A DNA stretch of 64,000 bases, taken from assembly GCF_040545425.1 (NCBI RefSeq), contig NZ_JBEPLW010000016.1. One strand, 5' to 3'. Each line of letters opens with the position of its first letter. Within the stretch, counting starts at the first letter, position 1. The notes beneath the pieces are model-generated. The model was not told where the DNA came from. It made no database searches and was given only the letters and a program-made list of their open reading frames with translations. Shown here one piece after another: positions 24,440 through 33,166 of this stretch. The DNA comes from Bhargavaea ullalensis (GTDB taxonomy: Bacteria > Bacillota > Bacilli > Bacillales_A > Planococcaceae). Both the position numbers and the translations under genes were made by a program.

Positions 24440-24802
24440 ATGCAGCGGACAATGAGTTATTCAGATTTCCTGAAGGAATTGGATAAAGAAAAGAATTATT
24501 TAAGCGGGAAAGGAACTGCTTATCGCCAGCAAACTGTAGTCATGGCAAAGGAATTGGCAAACCAACAAAATGAGATAGACCGTTTTTTAAATCGTGATGA
24601 ACTGTACAGGAATGTCAAATCTGCTTTTCCATATGCAGATAAAGAACGTGTTCAGGATGTAACAAAGATGCTGAGTGTAGCAGCCGGGAATATCCGCTTG
24701 CGGGCTGCTATTTCAGACGAAGCCGCCGAATATATCCAGTTAAAGAAAATAAACAGAAGGCAAAAGCCTTTAGCGTTAATTAAGAACTCCAATAACCGAT
24801 AA
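24440..24802 (+). CDS. Unknown helical partner of the nucleotidyltransferase-like gene (120 aa)
   Basis: ATG 24440 is preferred (GGAGG 10 nt upstream) over the GTG at 24404. All-helical and strongly charged (DFLKELDKEKNYLSGKGTAY, NEIDRFLNRDELYRNVKSAF). No known motif. Co-directional with the preceding gene and ending in a shared strong terminator, so the two probably form a bicistronic unit such as a toxin-antitoxin pair (inference). Confidence 0.55.
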   Translation: MQRTMSYSDFLKELDKEKNYLSGKGTAYRQQTVVMAKELANQQNEIDRFLNRDELYRNVKSAFPYADKERVQDVTKMLSVAAGNIRLRAAISDEAAEYIQLKKINRRQKPLALIKNSNNR

Positions 24803-24836
24803 GAAACGCGCTTCTCAATTGAGATGCGCGTTTCTT
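24801..24836. terminator. Bidirectional terminator between convergent genes
   Basis: AAGAAACGCGC (24801-24811) with GCGCGTTTCTT (24826-24836), the loop itself being the palindrome TCTCAATTGAGA. Serves the plus-strand pair and the convergent amidohydrolase gene. Confidence 0.88.
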
Positions 24837-24853
24837 CATATAAAATATTTTTT

Positions 24854-26089
24854 TTAAATCTGCTTCACAAACTCCCCGCCCTTGATCACTGTCCGGATAT
24901 TCCCTTGATCCGCCAACAAATACACATCCTCCAGCGGATTCCCGTCCACGATCACGACGTCTGCAAATTTCCCTTTTTCGAGCGTACCCACCTTATCATC
25001 CCAGCCCATGCACTCGGCGGCGACTTTGGTGGAGGCGACGATGGCGTCCATCGGGGTCATGCCGTCGTCGACCATGAGGCCGAGTTCGCGGAGGTTGGTG
25101 CCGTGTTTGAAGACGCCGGCGTCGGTGCCCATGGCGATTTTCACGCCGGCTTTGTAGGCACGGGCGAAGCTTTCTTTGTGGGCTTCGATGACTTCTTTCG
25201 ACTTCTCGACGGCGGACTTCGGCATGCCGACTTCTTCTGCCGTTTCCAGGACGGCGACCGGAGCGAGGAGTGTCGGGACGAGGTACGTGCCGTGTTCCTT
25301 CATTAATTCAATCGCTTCCTCGTCAATGTAAATCCCGTGTTCGATCGAGTGGACGCCGGCACGGACGGCGTTTTTGATGCCTTCCGCTCCTTGTGCGTGG
25401 GCCATGACTTTGACGCCTTTGCGGAATCGGGCTTCTTCGACGATGGCCGAGAGTTCCTCGAACGAGTACTGAGTGAATTCGGGATGGTCGGTCGGGCTGA
25501 GGACGCCTCCGGTCGCGTGGACTTTGATCACTTCGGCGCCTGCGCGCAGCATTTCGCGCGTCTTTTTCCGGACTTCGTCCACGCCGTCCGCGATTCCGGT
25601 CGGCATGCCGCGGTAGCCGGACGGGGAGATGTCGAGCACATCTCCGTTGATCTGCATGCCGTCGCCGTGTCCGCCCGTGATCGTGAGGGCATTGATGCTG
25701 AGCTGGATGCGCGGGCCTTGGATCAAACCGTCTTCGATGGCGCGCTTGACGCCGAGGTCGGTGCCGAGTGCATCGCGGACGGAGGTGACGCCTGCATCAA
25801 GCGTCGCTTTCATGTAGTTCATCGCTTGATAGTACATGTAGCTGAACGGGGTGGTGAGCCGCTTTTCCATCGGGGTATATTCGAACATCATATGGACGTG
25901 CGTGTCGATGAAGCCGGGGAGGACCGTCTTGCCGGCAGCGTCGATGACCTCCTCGTCACCGGCTTTCGTGTAGCCCGAAGCGTCCCCGACATACGCAATT
26001 TTGTCGCCGTCCGTGACGACGATTCCCCGGACCGGCTCGCTGCCTGTTCCGTTGATGATCAGTCCGTTTTCAATGATGGTCTTTGTCAT
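24854..26089 (-). CDS. Amidohydrolase (imidazolonepropionase/prolidase-like group)
   Basis: 411 aa from ATG 26089 (GGAGG 7 nt upstream; the ATG at 26104 precedes the SD). Metal-dependent amidohydrolase superfamily: PGFIDTHVHMMFEY (HxH metal site), EVIKVHATGGV (Lys site), VKVMAHAQGAEGI and HSIEHGIYID (two His), and MGTDAGVFKHGTN (Asp). This subgroup includes Xaa-Pro and Xaa-Arg dipeptidases and related cyclic amidases. It is 27 nt downstream of a putative transporter gene in the same direction, suggesting uptake and hydrolysis of one substrate. Cytoplasmic. Confidence 0.88.
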   Translation of the reverse strand: MTKTIIENGLIINGTGSEPVRGIVVTDGDKIAYVGDASGYTKAGDEEVIDAAGKTVLPGFIDTHVHMMFEYTPMEKRLTTPFSYMYYQAMNYMKATLDAGVTSVRDALGTDLGVKRAIEDGLIQGPRIQLSINALTITGGHGDGMQINGDVLDISPSGYRGMPTGIADGVDEVRKKTREMLRAGAEVIKVHATGGVLSPTDHPEFTQYSFEELSAIVEEARFRKGVKVMAHAQGAEGIKNAVRAGVHSIEHGIYIDEEAIELMKEHGTYLVPTLLAPVAVLETAEEVGMPKSAVEKSKEVIEAHKESFARAYKAGVKIAMGTDAGVFKHGTNLRELGLMVDDGMTPMDAIVASTKVAAECMGWDDKVGTLEKGKFADVVIVDGNPLEDVYLLADQGNIRTVIKGGEFVKQI

Positions 26090-26116
26090 GATGAATTCCT
26101 CCAATGATAAATGGTT

Positions 26117-27289
26117 TTACAAGAATGAAACGAGAATGCCGGCGATGACGACCGATGCGATGGTCACCGTCGTGAATCCGCCGATCAGCATCGGCGTCAG
26201 CAGTTCGTTGAAGATCTGTTTTTCTTCTTCTTTGTTGCGGGCGGTGCTCCGGGCGACTTCTTCGCACAACAGGTAATCCGCCGGGAAGCCGAAGAGGGCG
26301 GTCAGGGCAACCGGCATTCCTTTGAATGGATCCCATTTCACCAGCTTGGAACCGACATATCCGCCGAGCGCGATGCCGGCCGTCCCGAGTATGATGATCA
26401 TGGCCACTGCCGGCAGCTGCTGAAGCACTTCCTGAGGCGAAACGCCGGCCATTGAACCGATGACGACGAAAATGATGCCGAGCATCGTGATCGTAAACGA
26501 GTTGGCTTTGACGAGAGATTCATGCTCAAGGAACCCGATTTTGGCGCCGAGAATCCCGAACAGCAGGCACCAGAGGCTGTAGTGGATCGGGGTGACCGAA
26601 CCGAGCACGACCCCGACAGCGCCGACAAGGAAGACGAGGAACAGCCGGATGGTCATGCTGGAGCGGACCGGACCGAGTTCTTTTTCCTTTCCCTCCCCCT
26701 CCGAAGAGGCGGCGTTCATCGGCTTGAATGTTCCGCTGTCGATTTGCCCGATCAGCCGTTTGGAGTAAGAGCGCATGAAGTTCAGGGCAAGCGGCATGCC
26801 GATGAGTCCCTGGAAAGCCACGATCAGTGCGGGGATGAGCGCGACCGTCCCGAGATTGAGTTCTGTCAGCTTCTCGGTCGTGATGATCATGGCGACGATG
26901 CCCCCGCTCAAAGGTCCGATGCCCGCCACGGCCGTGGCGAAGTCGAAGAGGAACGGGATGACCGCGAATATGAGCACGGAGGCCCCGGCGATCCCCATCA
27001 GAGAAATTACGACCGCGCGGTATTGCACCTGCAATACTTTAAGCGGGATGAGCGTGCCCATGTGGACAATCGCAGGTCCGATCAAGATCGCTCCGAGCGC
27101 GGCGAACTGTGAGCTTTCCAGCAGGTCGGACGGGAAGATGCCGGTCCAGGAGAGGATCATGAAACTGACCATCGCCGTGAGCAGCATCGGGATCCGCGCC
27201 CGCGACACGATCGACAGCCACTCCCCGAACGCAATCAAGGCGAAGATCAATACGGTGGCAACCAAAGGAGAGTGAATGATGTCTGACAT
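26117..27289 (-). CDS. Multi-pass membrane transporter, Na+/glutamate-symporter-like
   Basis: 390 aa from ATG 27289 (AAGAAGGAC upstream), with ten to eleven predicted TM helices in two halves separated by a charged loop (ASSEGEGKEKELGPVRSSM). GFPADYLLCEEVARSTA near the C-terminus and IGPAIVHMGTLIPLKVL in the first half resemble GltS/ESS-type carriers, but I cannot confirm the family. Coupled in order to the amidohydrolase downstream, so it may import that enzyme's substrate. Confidence 0.6.
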   Translation of the reverse strand: MSDIIHSPLVATVLIFALIAFGEWLSIVSRARIPMLLTAMVSFMILSWTGIFPSDLLESSQFAALGAILIGPAIVHMGTLIPLKVLQVQYRAVVISLMGIAGASVLIFAVIPFLFDFATAVAGIGPLSGGIVAMIITTEKLTELNLGTVALIPALIVAFQGLIGMPLALNFMRSYSKRLIGQIDSGTFKPMNAASSEGEGKEKELGPVRSSMTIRLFLVFLVGAVGVVLGSVTPIHYSLWCLLFGILGAKIGFLEHESLVKANSFTITMLGIIFVVIGSMAGVSPQEVLQQLPAVAMIIILGTAGIALGGYVGSKLVKWDPFKGMPVALTALFGFPADYLLCEEVARSTARNKEEEKQIFNELLTPMLIGGFTTVTIASVVIAGILVSFL

Positions 27290-27616
27290 GAGAAGTCCTT
27301 CTTTCTTTTTGGCGGTTTGTTCTGAAAAATCCAAGCAACTCATAACTCAATGGTCTGATTTTACTTACCGCAACAGAAGAAGTCAATGGAATTTTCAGAG
27401 ATATATCGGATAAGATATTTTGTAAGCGCATTCTTTTTGAGTGGTTTTTTTGGCGCTCCATCGCTTGTATGAAGAGCGTGTTTTTGGTAAAAAATACAAA
27501 TGAAAAGCGGATTGAGAAAACAAATTGGCCGTATTGCATCGAAGGTGTTTATTGGCGTTTAAGAGGAGAGGGTGAGGGGAATATTGGAAATATCGATATC
27601 GGACGGAGGAAATGCG

Positions 27617-27766
27617 ATGTATGAACAATCCGCAGAACAAATGATGTTCCAATATGAACTGTCGCGCCTGGCCATGGATCACGAAAACTGCGAAGACCAC
27701 GAAATTCGTCTGCAAATCGCCGATGACATGGAGCTGCTGGAAAGCGCGCTCTGTGCTCTTCAATGA
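27617..27766 (+). CDS. Small acidic protein (49 aa)
   Basis: ATG 27617 with GGAGG 8 nt upstream. Product MYEQSAEQMMFQYELSRLAM continuing acidic and helical to ELLESALCALQ, and immediately followed by a compact terminator. The SD and terminator support an expressed gene. Family not recognised. Confidence 0.5.
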   Translation: MYEQSAEQMMFQYELSRLAMDHENCEDHEIRLQIADDMELLESALCALQ

Positions 27767-27788
27767 CTGCCCCGGGGTGGTCTTTTTT
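27765..27788 (+). terminator. Compact terminator after the 49-aa gene
   Basis: GACTGCCCC pairs with GGGGTGGTC (two G-U pairs) and is followed by TTTTTT. Confidence 0.7.
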
Positions 27789-27809
27789 AATGGGAAGATT
27801 ATTAGGGAG

Positions 27810-27851
27810 GATGAGTGAGACACAATGCGGTGCGAGTGAGACGCAAACCGA
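27810..27851 (-). repeat. 21-nt tandem repeat array C (2 units)
   Basis: Units 27810-27830 and 27831-27851 share GAGTGAGAC-CAA--CG at the same positions. The complement contains the CTCACTC core seen in arrays A, B and E. It sits between two convergent terminators. Confidence 0.6.
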
Positions 27852-27866
27852 TTTCCATATAGAAAA

Positions 27867-27899
27867 GGGCCGGGGGAAACGAATGGTTTCCCCCGGTCC
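27867..27899 (-). terminator. Terminator of the proline-iminopeptidase-like gene
   Basis: CCGGGGGAAAC (27870-27880) with GTTTCCCCCGG (27886-27896), extended by a GGG/TCC pairing. Followed on the minus strand by CTTTTCTATATGG. Confidence 0.85.
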
Positions 27900-27913
27900 T
27901 TCCTTTTCTATTA

Positions 27914-28786
27914 TTACGCGTGCTTGGCGAGGAAGTCCGCCATGAGTTCGTTCGTTCCGCTGGTGTCGTCGGCGAAGAGGTTGTGGCTGCTGTGTTCCAT
28001 GATCTGCAGTTCGCTGCCGGGGATGAGCCGGTGCATTTCTTCGCTTTCGGTGTAGTGGGTGATCCAATCATGACGGCCGGCAATGATCAGTGTCAGAACC
28101 TTTAAGGATTTCAGCTCTTCGCGCACATCAAAGCGAAGCAGGAAATCGCCAAAGCCTTTGTTGAGCGCTTCATAATTGCGTTTGACTGCGGGACGATTTG
28201 CCGGAGTTTCCTGGAGGCTTTCCGTTTTTGCGGTTTTGGTGGAGTACATGGGAGCCATCACCCGGTAGTATTCCTGGAGTTGTTCCTGGGATTCGAATTT
28301 GCCTTCCCATAGCACATCGGCCACGGCCATCTGTTCGGCATTGCCATGTTCTTTAACATGCTGTTTCGCCTTTTCCAAGAAGTTGTGGGAAGGGGATGTG
28401 GCGGCCAGGATGAGGCCCGCCGTGTGTTCCTGATGTCGGATTGCATAGCTCATTGCCACCATGCCGCCGTAAGAGTGGCCGAGAATCCAGATTCGCTCGA
28501 CACCGAGATGTTGCCGCAGCGCCTCTACGTCTTCGACATTTTGATCAAGTGTGTATTTCTCCGGATCATCCGGGTCTGAATAGCCGCAGCCGCGCTGGTC
28601 AACGTAAACCAACTGGGCGGTTTTTGTAAGTTCGTCAAGGTACGGCTTGAAATTTAGATGGCATCCGCCCGGCCCGCCGTGAAGTATAAAGATGACCGGT
28701 TTGTGCCTGACTTCGCCGCCTTCCACTGAGACTCCCGCTCCGTCCACATCGTAATAAATTCTAGTGCCGTTAATTGCTGCATACAT
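27914..28786 (-). CDS. Proline iminopeptidase-like alpha/beta hydrolase
   Basis: 290 aa. S33-type features: HGGPGG oxyanion-hole motif (about 37-42), VDQRGCGYSDPDD, nucleophile elbow GHSYGG, and late Asp and His candidates in AGRHDW and MEHSSHN. Such enzymes release N-terminal proline or other residues from small peptides; some are L-amino-acid amidases. No signal peptide. SD GAGGAG. It stands alone just upstream (divergent) of the peptide-utilisation locus and probably belongs to it functionally. Confidence 0.85.
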   Translation of the reverse strand: MYAAINGTRIYYDVDGAGVSVEGGEVRHKPVIFILHGGPGGCHLNFKPYLDELTKTAQLVYVDQRGCGYSDPDDPEKYTLDQNVEDVEALRQHLGVERIWILGHSYGGMVAMSYAIRHQEHTAGLILAATSPSHNFLEKAKQHVKEHGNAEQMAVADVLWEGKFESQEQLQEYYRVMAPMYSTKTAKTESLQETPANRPAVKRNYEALNKGFGDFLLRFDVREELKSLKVLTLIIAGRHDWITHYTESEEMHRLIPGSELQIMEHSSHNLFADDTSGTNELMADFLAKHA

Positions 28787-28954
28787 CGCAATCTCCTCGA
28801 TTCATTGGGATAGTAAAAGCTCTGAAAGCACAGTTTGACCGCCCGGCACGGCCTTTTCCGCAGCGGCCACAGTCACACTAATAAACATACTATCATGGAT
28901 AAACAAGCAATCAATAGAATAAATAATTATATTCAAATAATATAAAAGATTCTG

Positions 28955-28983
28955 TTGTATTGGCTTGATTCATGTACTATAAT
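28955..28983 (+). promoter_or_regulatory. Promoter of the peptide-utilisation operon
   Basis: TTGTAT at 28955-28960, a 17-nt spacer and a consensus TATAAT at 28978-28983. The 155-nt leader to the GTG at 29148 contains a short GGGC/GCCC hairpin near 29070 but no recognisable riboswitch or T-box. The gap 28787-28954 holds no gene. Confidence 0.6.
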
Positions 28984-29147
28984 GGTGAGAAATCTTGAGA
29001 AGCATTTGATTCCAAAGAGAAAATATGAAGCATCCGCTTCAAGAAGATCGCTTGCTCCATAAGTCTTAATGGGCGGCCAAAGCCCAATTGGAACGGACGA
29101 CTGCTCATGTGTTACCGCTTGAATAATATGATGGGGGGGTCAGCGAA

Positions 29148-30518
29148 GTGCAGACTGGGTTACTTTCATTGGACAAGGCTGAACGGCATATCACAGCTTT
29201 GATGGAGAAGCACTCCATTCCCGGCTATGCGATCGGAGTGAATAAAAACGGCGAACGTCTTTATGAAAAAGGGTTCGGGTTTCGTGAGATGGAAAAGCAA
29301 CAACCGGTCACGATGGATACGGTATTCGGAATCGCATCGATCACCAAATCATTCACATGCGTTGCCATCATGCATCTTCAGGAAGCTGGTTTGTTGAACG
29401 TTAATGACGCGGTCACCAAATACTTGTCCGAGTTTAAAACGAAGGATCCGGAAAAGACCGCCAAGATGACCATCCGGCAGTTCATGAGCCACACATCCTC
29501 TCTTCCGCCGCTGCCTTCGCACCTCAATCATGACCGGCCGGTAAATAATTTCACGGACTACATGGAATTCATCGGGGACTTGAACATGGAGCTTCTGGGC
29601 GAGCCGGGGGAGACATTCAGTTATTCCAACCACGCCTATTCACTGCTCGGCTGTGTGATTGAGCGTGTAAGCGGTCAGTCATACGAAGCTTACATCAAGG
29701 AGCATATTCTCCTTCCGGCGGGGATGCATCGCACGGTGATCGAGTTGGCTGACCTGGAAGGGGACCCGGACATCACGGTCCTGTATGAAGCGAAGAAAGT
29801 CCGAGGGGAAGTGGTTGTTTATCCGCTGGACGGCTGGCAGGACCACGAACCGCTGGAGTTTGCCTCCGGATACTTAAAGTCAACGGTCCGTGACATGCTC
29901 CGGTATGCGGAGATTTTCCGGACAGGCGGGTGTGTTGGAGAAAACCGGATTTTGTCCGCAGACAGTGTCCGTCAAATGACGACTCCATGCATTGAAGTCG
30001 AACCCGGGAAGTCGTACGGCTATGGTTTGTTTTTGACCGAAGATCCTGACGGCTCTCGGGTGGTGGAGCACAGCGGAAGCATGGATGGCATCGCCTCACT
30101 GATGAGGATCATACCGGAGCAGGGTCTGACCGGCATTGCGATGACGAACTTATCGGCTGTTCCTTCCGGTGCCATGCTCAGAAGCACGATGAATGCCATT
30201 CGGGACATCGATCTCCATGCAACACGGTATCCGTCAGAATCGATTCAATTGCCCCAAGAAGCATTGCAAGAGTATGCGGGCACTTATCGGTCCAAAGAGG
30301 GGGTCACGGTGGAAATCGGCACGTACGGCGGGCAATTAACCTTGTTCACAGACTCTGAGTACCATCCCGTCCGCTGCATAGAAGAAGATCTGTTCATCAC
30401 CAACATCAGGGATGATGAAGAAATCATGCAGTTTCTCCGTGACGGGTCCGGAGCAGTCATCCGGCTCGCCTATCACTCCCGGCAGCTGATGAAACAAACC
30501 GGCAACGATGAGCAATAG
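29148..30518 (+). CDS. Cytoplasmic S12-family serine hydrolase (paralogue 1)
   Basis: 456 aa, GTG start behind a GGGGGGG stretch. Beta-lactamase/transpeptidase fold of class C/S12 type: S64-I-T-K67 (SxxK), Y159-S-N161 (YxN) and EHSG (HxG) are all present. The last about 100 residues form a lipocalin-like domain (EYAGTYRSKEGVTVEI). There is no signal peptide, unlike penicillin-binding proteins, so it acts in the cytosol, probably as a D-aminopeptidase, peptidase or esterase. First gene of the operon with an oligopeptide transporter and close to two paralogues (36176, 37623). Confidence 0.88.
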   Translation: MQTGLLSLDKAERHITALMEKHSIPGYAIGVNKNGERLYEKGFGFREMEKQQPVTMDTVFGIASITKSFTCVAIMHLQEAGLLNVNDAVTKYLSEFKTKDPEKTAKMTIRQFMSHTSSLPPLPSHLNHDRPVNNFTDYMEFIGDLNMELLGEPGETFSYSNHAYSLLGCVIERVSGQSYEAYIKEHILLPAGMHRTVIELADLEGDPDITVLYEAKKVRGEVVVYPLDGWQDHEPLEFASGYLKSTVRDMLRYAEIFRTGGCVGENRILSADSVRQMTTPCIEVEPGKSYGYGLFLTEDPDGSRVVEHSGSMDGIASLMRIIPEQGLTGIAMTNLSAVPSGAMLRSTMNAIRDIDLHATRYPSESIQLPQEALQEYAGTYRSKEGVTVEIGTYGGQLTLFTDSEYHPVRCIEEDLFITNIRDDEEIMQFLRDGSGAVIRLAYHSRQLMKQTGNDEQ

Positions 30519-30554
30519 ATTCAACCAAATTTATTCATACAGGGGGAAAGCAAT

Positions 30555-32123
30555 GTGAAAAGGATCGTAGCAGGAATCATGTTGACTTCGGCAATGATGC
30601 TTGCGGCCTGCAACCCGGGGGCCGACGCGGGCGAGAAGAAAAATGCGGGTTCAAACAGCGATGAGTTGGTGATCGCGCATGTCAGGGAGCCGGACACGGT
30701 CGATATTCATAACACGACCTGGACAGACGATGCAAACACACACTTGTATGGCACTTTGTTCAGGTTTGATGATGAAGGAAATGTGATCGACGGGCTGGTC
30801 GAGGATTATAAAGTTTCCGATGACTCAAAGTCCGTCACTTTTACACTGAAAGAGGGCTTGAAGTTCCATAATGGAAACCCGATCACTGCAGAAGCCGTTG
30901 TCAGCAACCTGCAACGCTATCTCGATGTTTCCCACGGAACTCATCTCGGACCGATTGAATCGATGGAAGCCCTCGATGACCGGACGTTCGTCATCAACTG
31001 GGAAACGCCATTCGCTCCATTCTTCAGCAACACGACCACGTCAAATGCGGGCGGAGTACTCGATACGTCCGTTCTGGATGCAGACAACGCTGGGTTTGAG
31101 AAGAACCCTGTGGCGTCCGGCCCGCTGAAGCATGTGGAGACAAAGCGCGGCGAATCGATTACGTATGAGCCGTTTGAAGATTACTACTGGGGAGAGGCGG
31201 GCGCTCCTGAGTTCAAGAAAGTCACGTTCCGTTTTGTCCCTGACGATGAAACAAGGATGCTTGAATTCAAAAAAGGATCGGTTAACGTATTGACCGATGT
31301 CCCGCCACAAAGCATCAAAGAACTCGAAGCCGACAAGGACGTGACGGTCCAAAAAGTTCTGGATGCCGGCAATACGTACATCGGCTTCAACATGAAACGT
31401 CCAAAGTTTGAGGACATCCGGGTAAGGCAGGCACTTGCATTGGCAATCGACCGCACCCCGATCGTTGAACAAGCGCTGCAAGGCGCTGCTCAGCCGATTT
31501 ACGGCCCGCTGCCTCCAACGATTTTCGGATACAGCCAAGAAGTCGAAGATAAAGCCAAGGATATGTATTCATACGATAAAGAGAAAGCAAAACAACTGCT
31601 GGCAGATGCAGGCTGGGATGAAACGAACGGAAAAGGCATTGTGATGAAAGACGGCGAGCCGCTCACAATCGAACTTTGGAGCACAGACGAGCCGGCGATG
31701 CAGCGAATCGGCCAGATCGTCCAGAACCAGCTGGCTGAAATTGGCGTGGATCTGAAGCTTGTTGTAAAGGAAGACTCTGCGATCCGTGCCCAACTGCCGG
31801 AAGGTGCGCACGAAATGGTGATCTGGCAATACGGCTGGTACGATGCGGATATTCTACAGGCTTTGTTCGGCAAAGATCAGTCCACACGCATGCACTGGGA
31901 GCCGGAAGACCTGAACTCCATGCTCGTTGATGCGAGCGCTGAAATGGATATGGATCAGCGGCTGAAGGACTATGAAGAAATCGGTGACTACCTTGTTGAA
32001 AACAGCCCTTGGATTCCGCTGTTTGTCCGCGAAAAGGTGACTGCATTCCGTGGTGTTGAAGGGCTGCATAAGCACCCGATTTCGGACATGCTCATCTGGG
32101 ACGGCGCCAAGTTCGGTAATTAA
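30555..32123 (+). CDS. Oligopeptide ABC transporter substrate-binding lipoprotein (1)
   Basis: 522 aa, SBP_bac_5 (DppA/OppA) family. GTG start with AGGGGG 9 nt upstream; signal peptide with lipobox LAAC (Cys19). VREPDTVDIHNTTW, ITYEPFEDYYWG and ARQ-rich IRVRQALALAIDRTPI are the usual signatures. Binds short peptides outside the membrane for the permease encoded downstream. A strong terminator lies between it and the permease genes, so it is probably made in excess of the permease. Confidence 0.92.
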   Translation: MKRIVAGIMLTSAMMLAACNPGADAGEKKNAGSNSDELVIAHVREPDTVDIHNTTWTDDANTHLYGTLFRFDDEGNVIDGLVEDYKVSDDSKSVTFTLKEGLKFHNGNPITAEAVVSNLQRYLDVSHGTHLGPIESMEALDDRTFVINWETPFAPFFSNTTTSNAGGVLDTSVLDADNAGFEKNPVASGPLKHVETKRGESITYEPFEDYYWGEAGAPEFKKVTFRFVPDDETRMLEFKKGSVNVLTDVPPQSIKELEADKDVTVQKVLDAGNTYIGFNMKRPKFEDIRVRQALALAIDRTPIVEQALQGAAQPIYGPLPPTIFGYSQEVEDKAKDMYSYDKEKAKQLLADAGWDETNGKGIVMKDGEPLTIELWSTDEPAMQRIGQIVQNQLAEIGVDLKLVVKEDSAIRAQLPEGAHEMVIWQYGWYDADILQALFGKDQSTRMHWEPEDLNSMLVDASAEMDMDQRLKDYEEIGDYLVENSPWIPLFVREKVTAFRGVEGLHKHPISDMLIWDGAKFGN

Positions 32124-32150
32124 GCAACCTGTATCCAATGCAGTGAAGGA

Positions 32151-32189
32151 AATCGGAAAAGTGGATGACGCTTTTCCGATTCTTTTTTT
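32151..32189 (+). terminator. Intra-operon terminator between binding protein and permease genes
   Basis: AATCGGAAAAG (32151-32161) with CTTTTCCGATT (32171-32181), perfect 11 bp, then CTTTTTTT. It is a full intrinsic terminator inside an otherwise continuous operon, so downstream genes depend on readthrough. Confidence 0.85.
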
Positions 32190-32230
32190 AAAGCTTCCAT
32201 ATCTCCAACATAAGAAAGGAGTCAATCAGT

Positions 32231-33151
32231 ATGTCTTCTTACCTTTTAAAGAGAGTGTCCTCCATGGCGCTCACCCTTTTTGGTGTCTCCATCATTGTCT
32301 TTTTGATGGTTCACTTGATTCCGGGTGACCCTGTTACATACATCTTGGGGGATTTCGCGACAGAAGATGCAGTGAATAAGCTGGAAGCACAATTGGGCTT
32401 GGACCAGCCGCTTCTCATGCAGTACTTCTCTTATATTCTCGGCGCACTCCAAGGCGATCTCGGTACTTCTTACATCACCGGTTATACGGTGTGGGAAGAG
32501 ATATTGAACCGGATTCCCGTAACGGCACAGCTCGCCCTGTACAGCGTCATCTTGGGAACCGTTTTCGGTGTTTTACTGGGCGTATTGGCTGCAGTCAAGC
32601 AAAACACGATTTTTGACCGCCTGGCGATGATGATTGCGCTGGTCGGCATTTCGGCTCCGGGATTCTGGATTGCCCTGTTCCTGATCTTGATTTTCTCTTT
32701 CCAATTCGGTTGGTTCCCGATTTCGGGATATGACGGCATCTACTCGCTGATCTTGCCTTCGGTTACGCTTGCCCTCGGTTCAGCCGGCAATATCGCCAGG
32801 ATGACCCGTTCCAGCATGCTGGAGGTGATCAGGCAGGATTACATTCGGACCGCTCATGCAAAAGGGGCAAATATGTATCGTTTGATCTTCAAGCACAGTC
32901 TTCAAAACGCCATGATTCCGGTGGTTACACTGATCGGACTGCAGTTTGGGTATCTGCTTGCAGGGGCAGTGGTGACCGAAACGGTTTTCGCCCTGCCCGG
33001 CATCGGCAATTTGATCATTGACTCGATTTCGACCCGTGACATTCCAACCGTCCAGGGACTGATCCTGTTCATCGCTTTAACGTTCATCGTTGTGAATCTG
33101 CTCGTTGATGTGGTTTATACGATGCTCGATCCGCGGATCAAGTATGAATAA
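32231..33151 (+). CDS. Oligopeptide ABC transporter permease (DppB/OppB type)
   Basis: 306 aa, six TM helices. The N-terminal GVSIIVFLMVHLIPGDPVTY pattern and the EAA loop (RTAHAKGANMYRLIFKHSL) that docks on the ATPases are clear. SD AAAGGAG. Pairs with the DppC-type permease 15 nt downstream. Confidence 0.94.
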   Translation: MSSYLLKRVSSMALTLFGVSIIVFLMVHLIPGDPVTYILGDFATEDAVNKLEAQLGLDQPLLMQYFSYILGALQGDLGTSYITGYTVWEEILNRIPVTAQLALYSVILGTVFGVLLGVLAAVKQNTIFDRLAMMIALVGISAPGFWIALFLILIFSFQFGWFPISGYDGIYSLILPSVTLALGSAGNIARMTRSSMLEVIRQDYIRTAHAKGANMYRLIFKHSLQNAMIPVVTLIGLQFGYLLAGAVVTETVFALPGIGNLIIDSISTRDIPTVQGLILFIALTFIVVNLLVDVVYTMLDPRIKYE

Positions 33152-33166
33152 AAGGAGGGGATCAAA

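Noticed and set aside
28984..29147. T-box or other riboswitch in the leader of the peptide operon
   Set aside because: No T-box sequence, specifier hairpin or terminator/antiterminator pair was found; only a short GGGC/GCCC hairpin.
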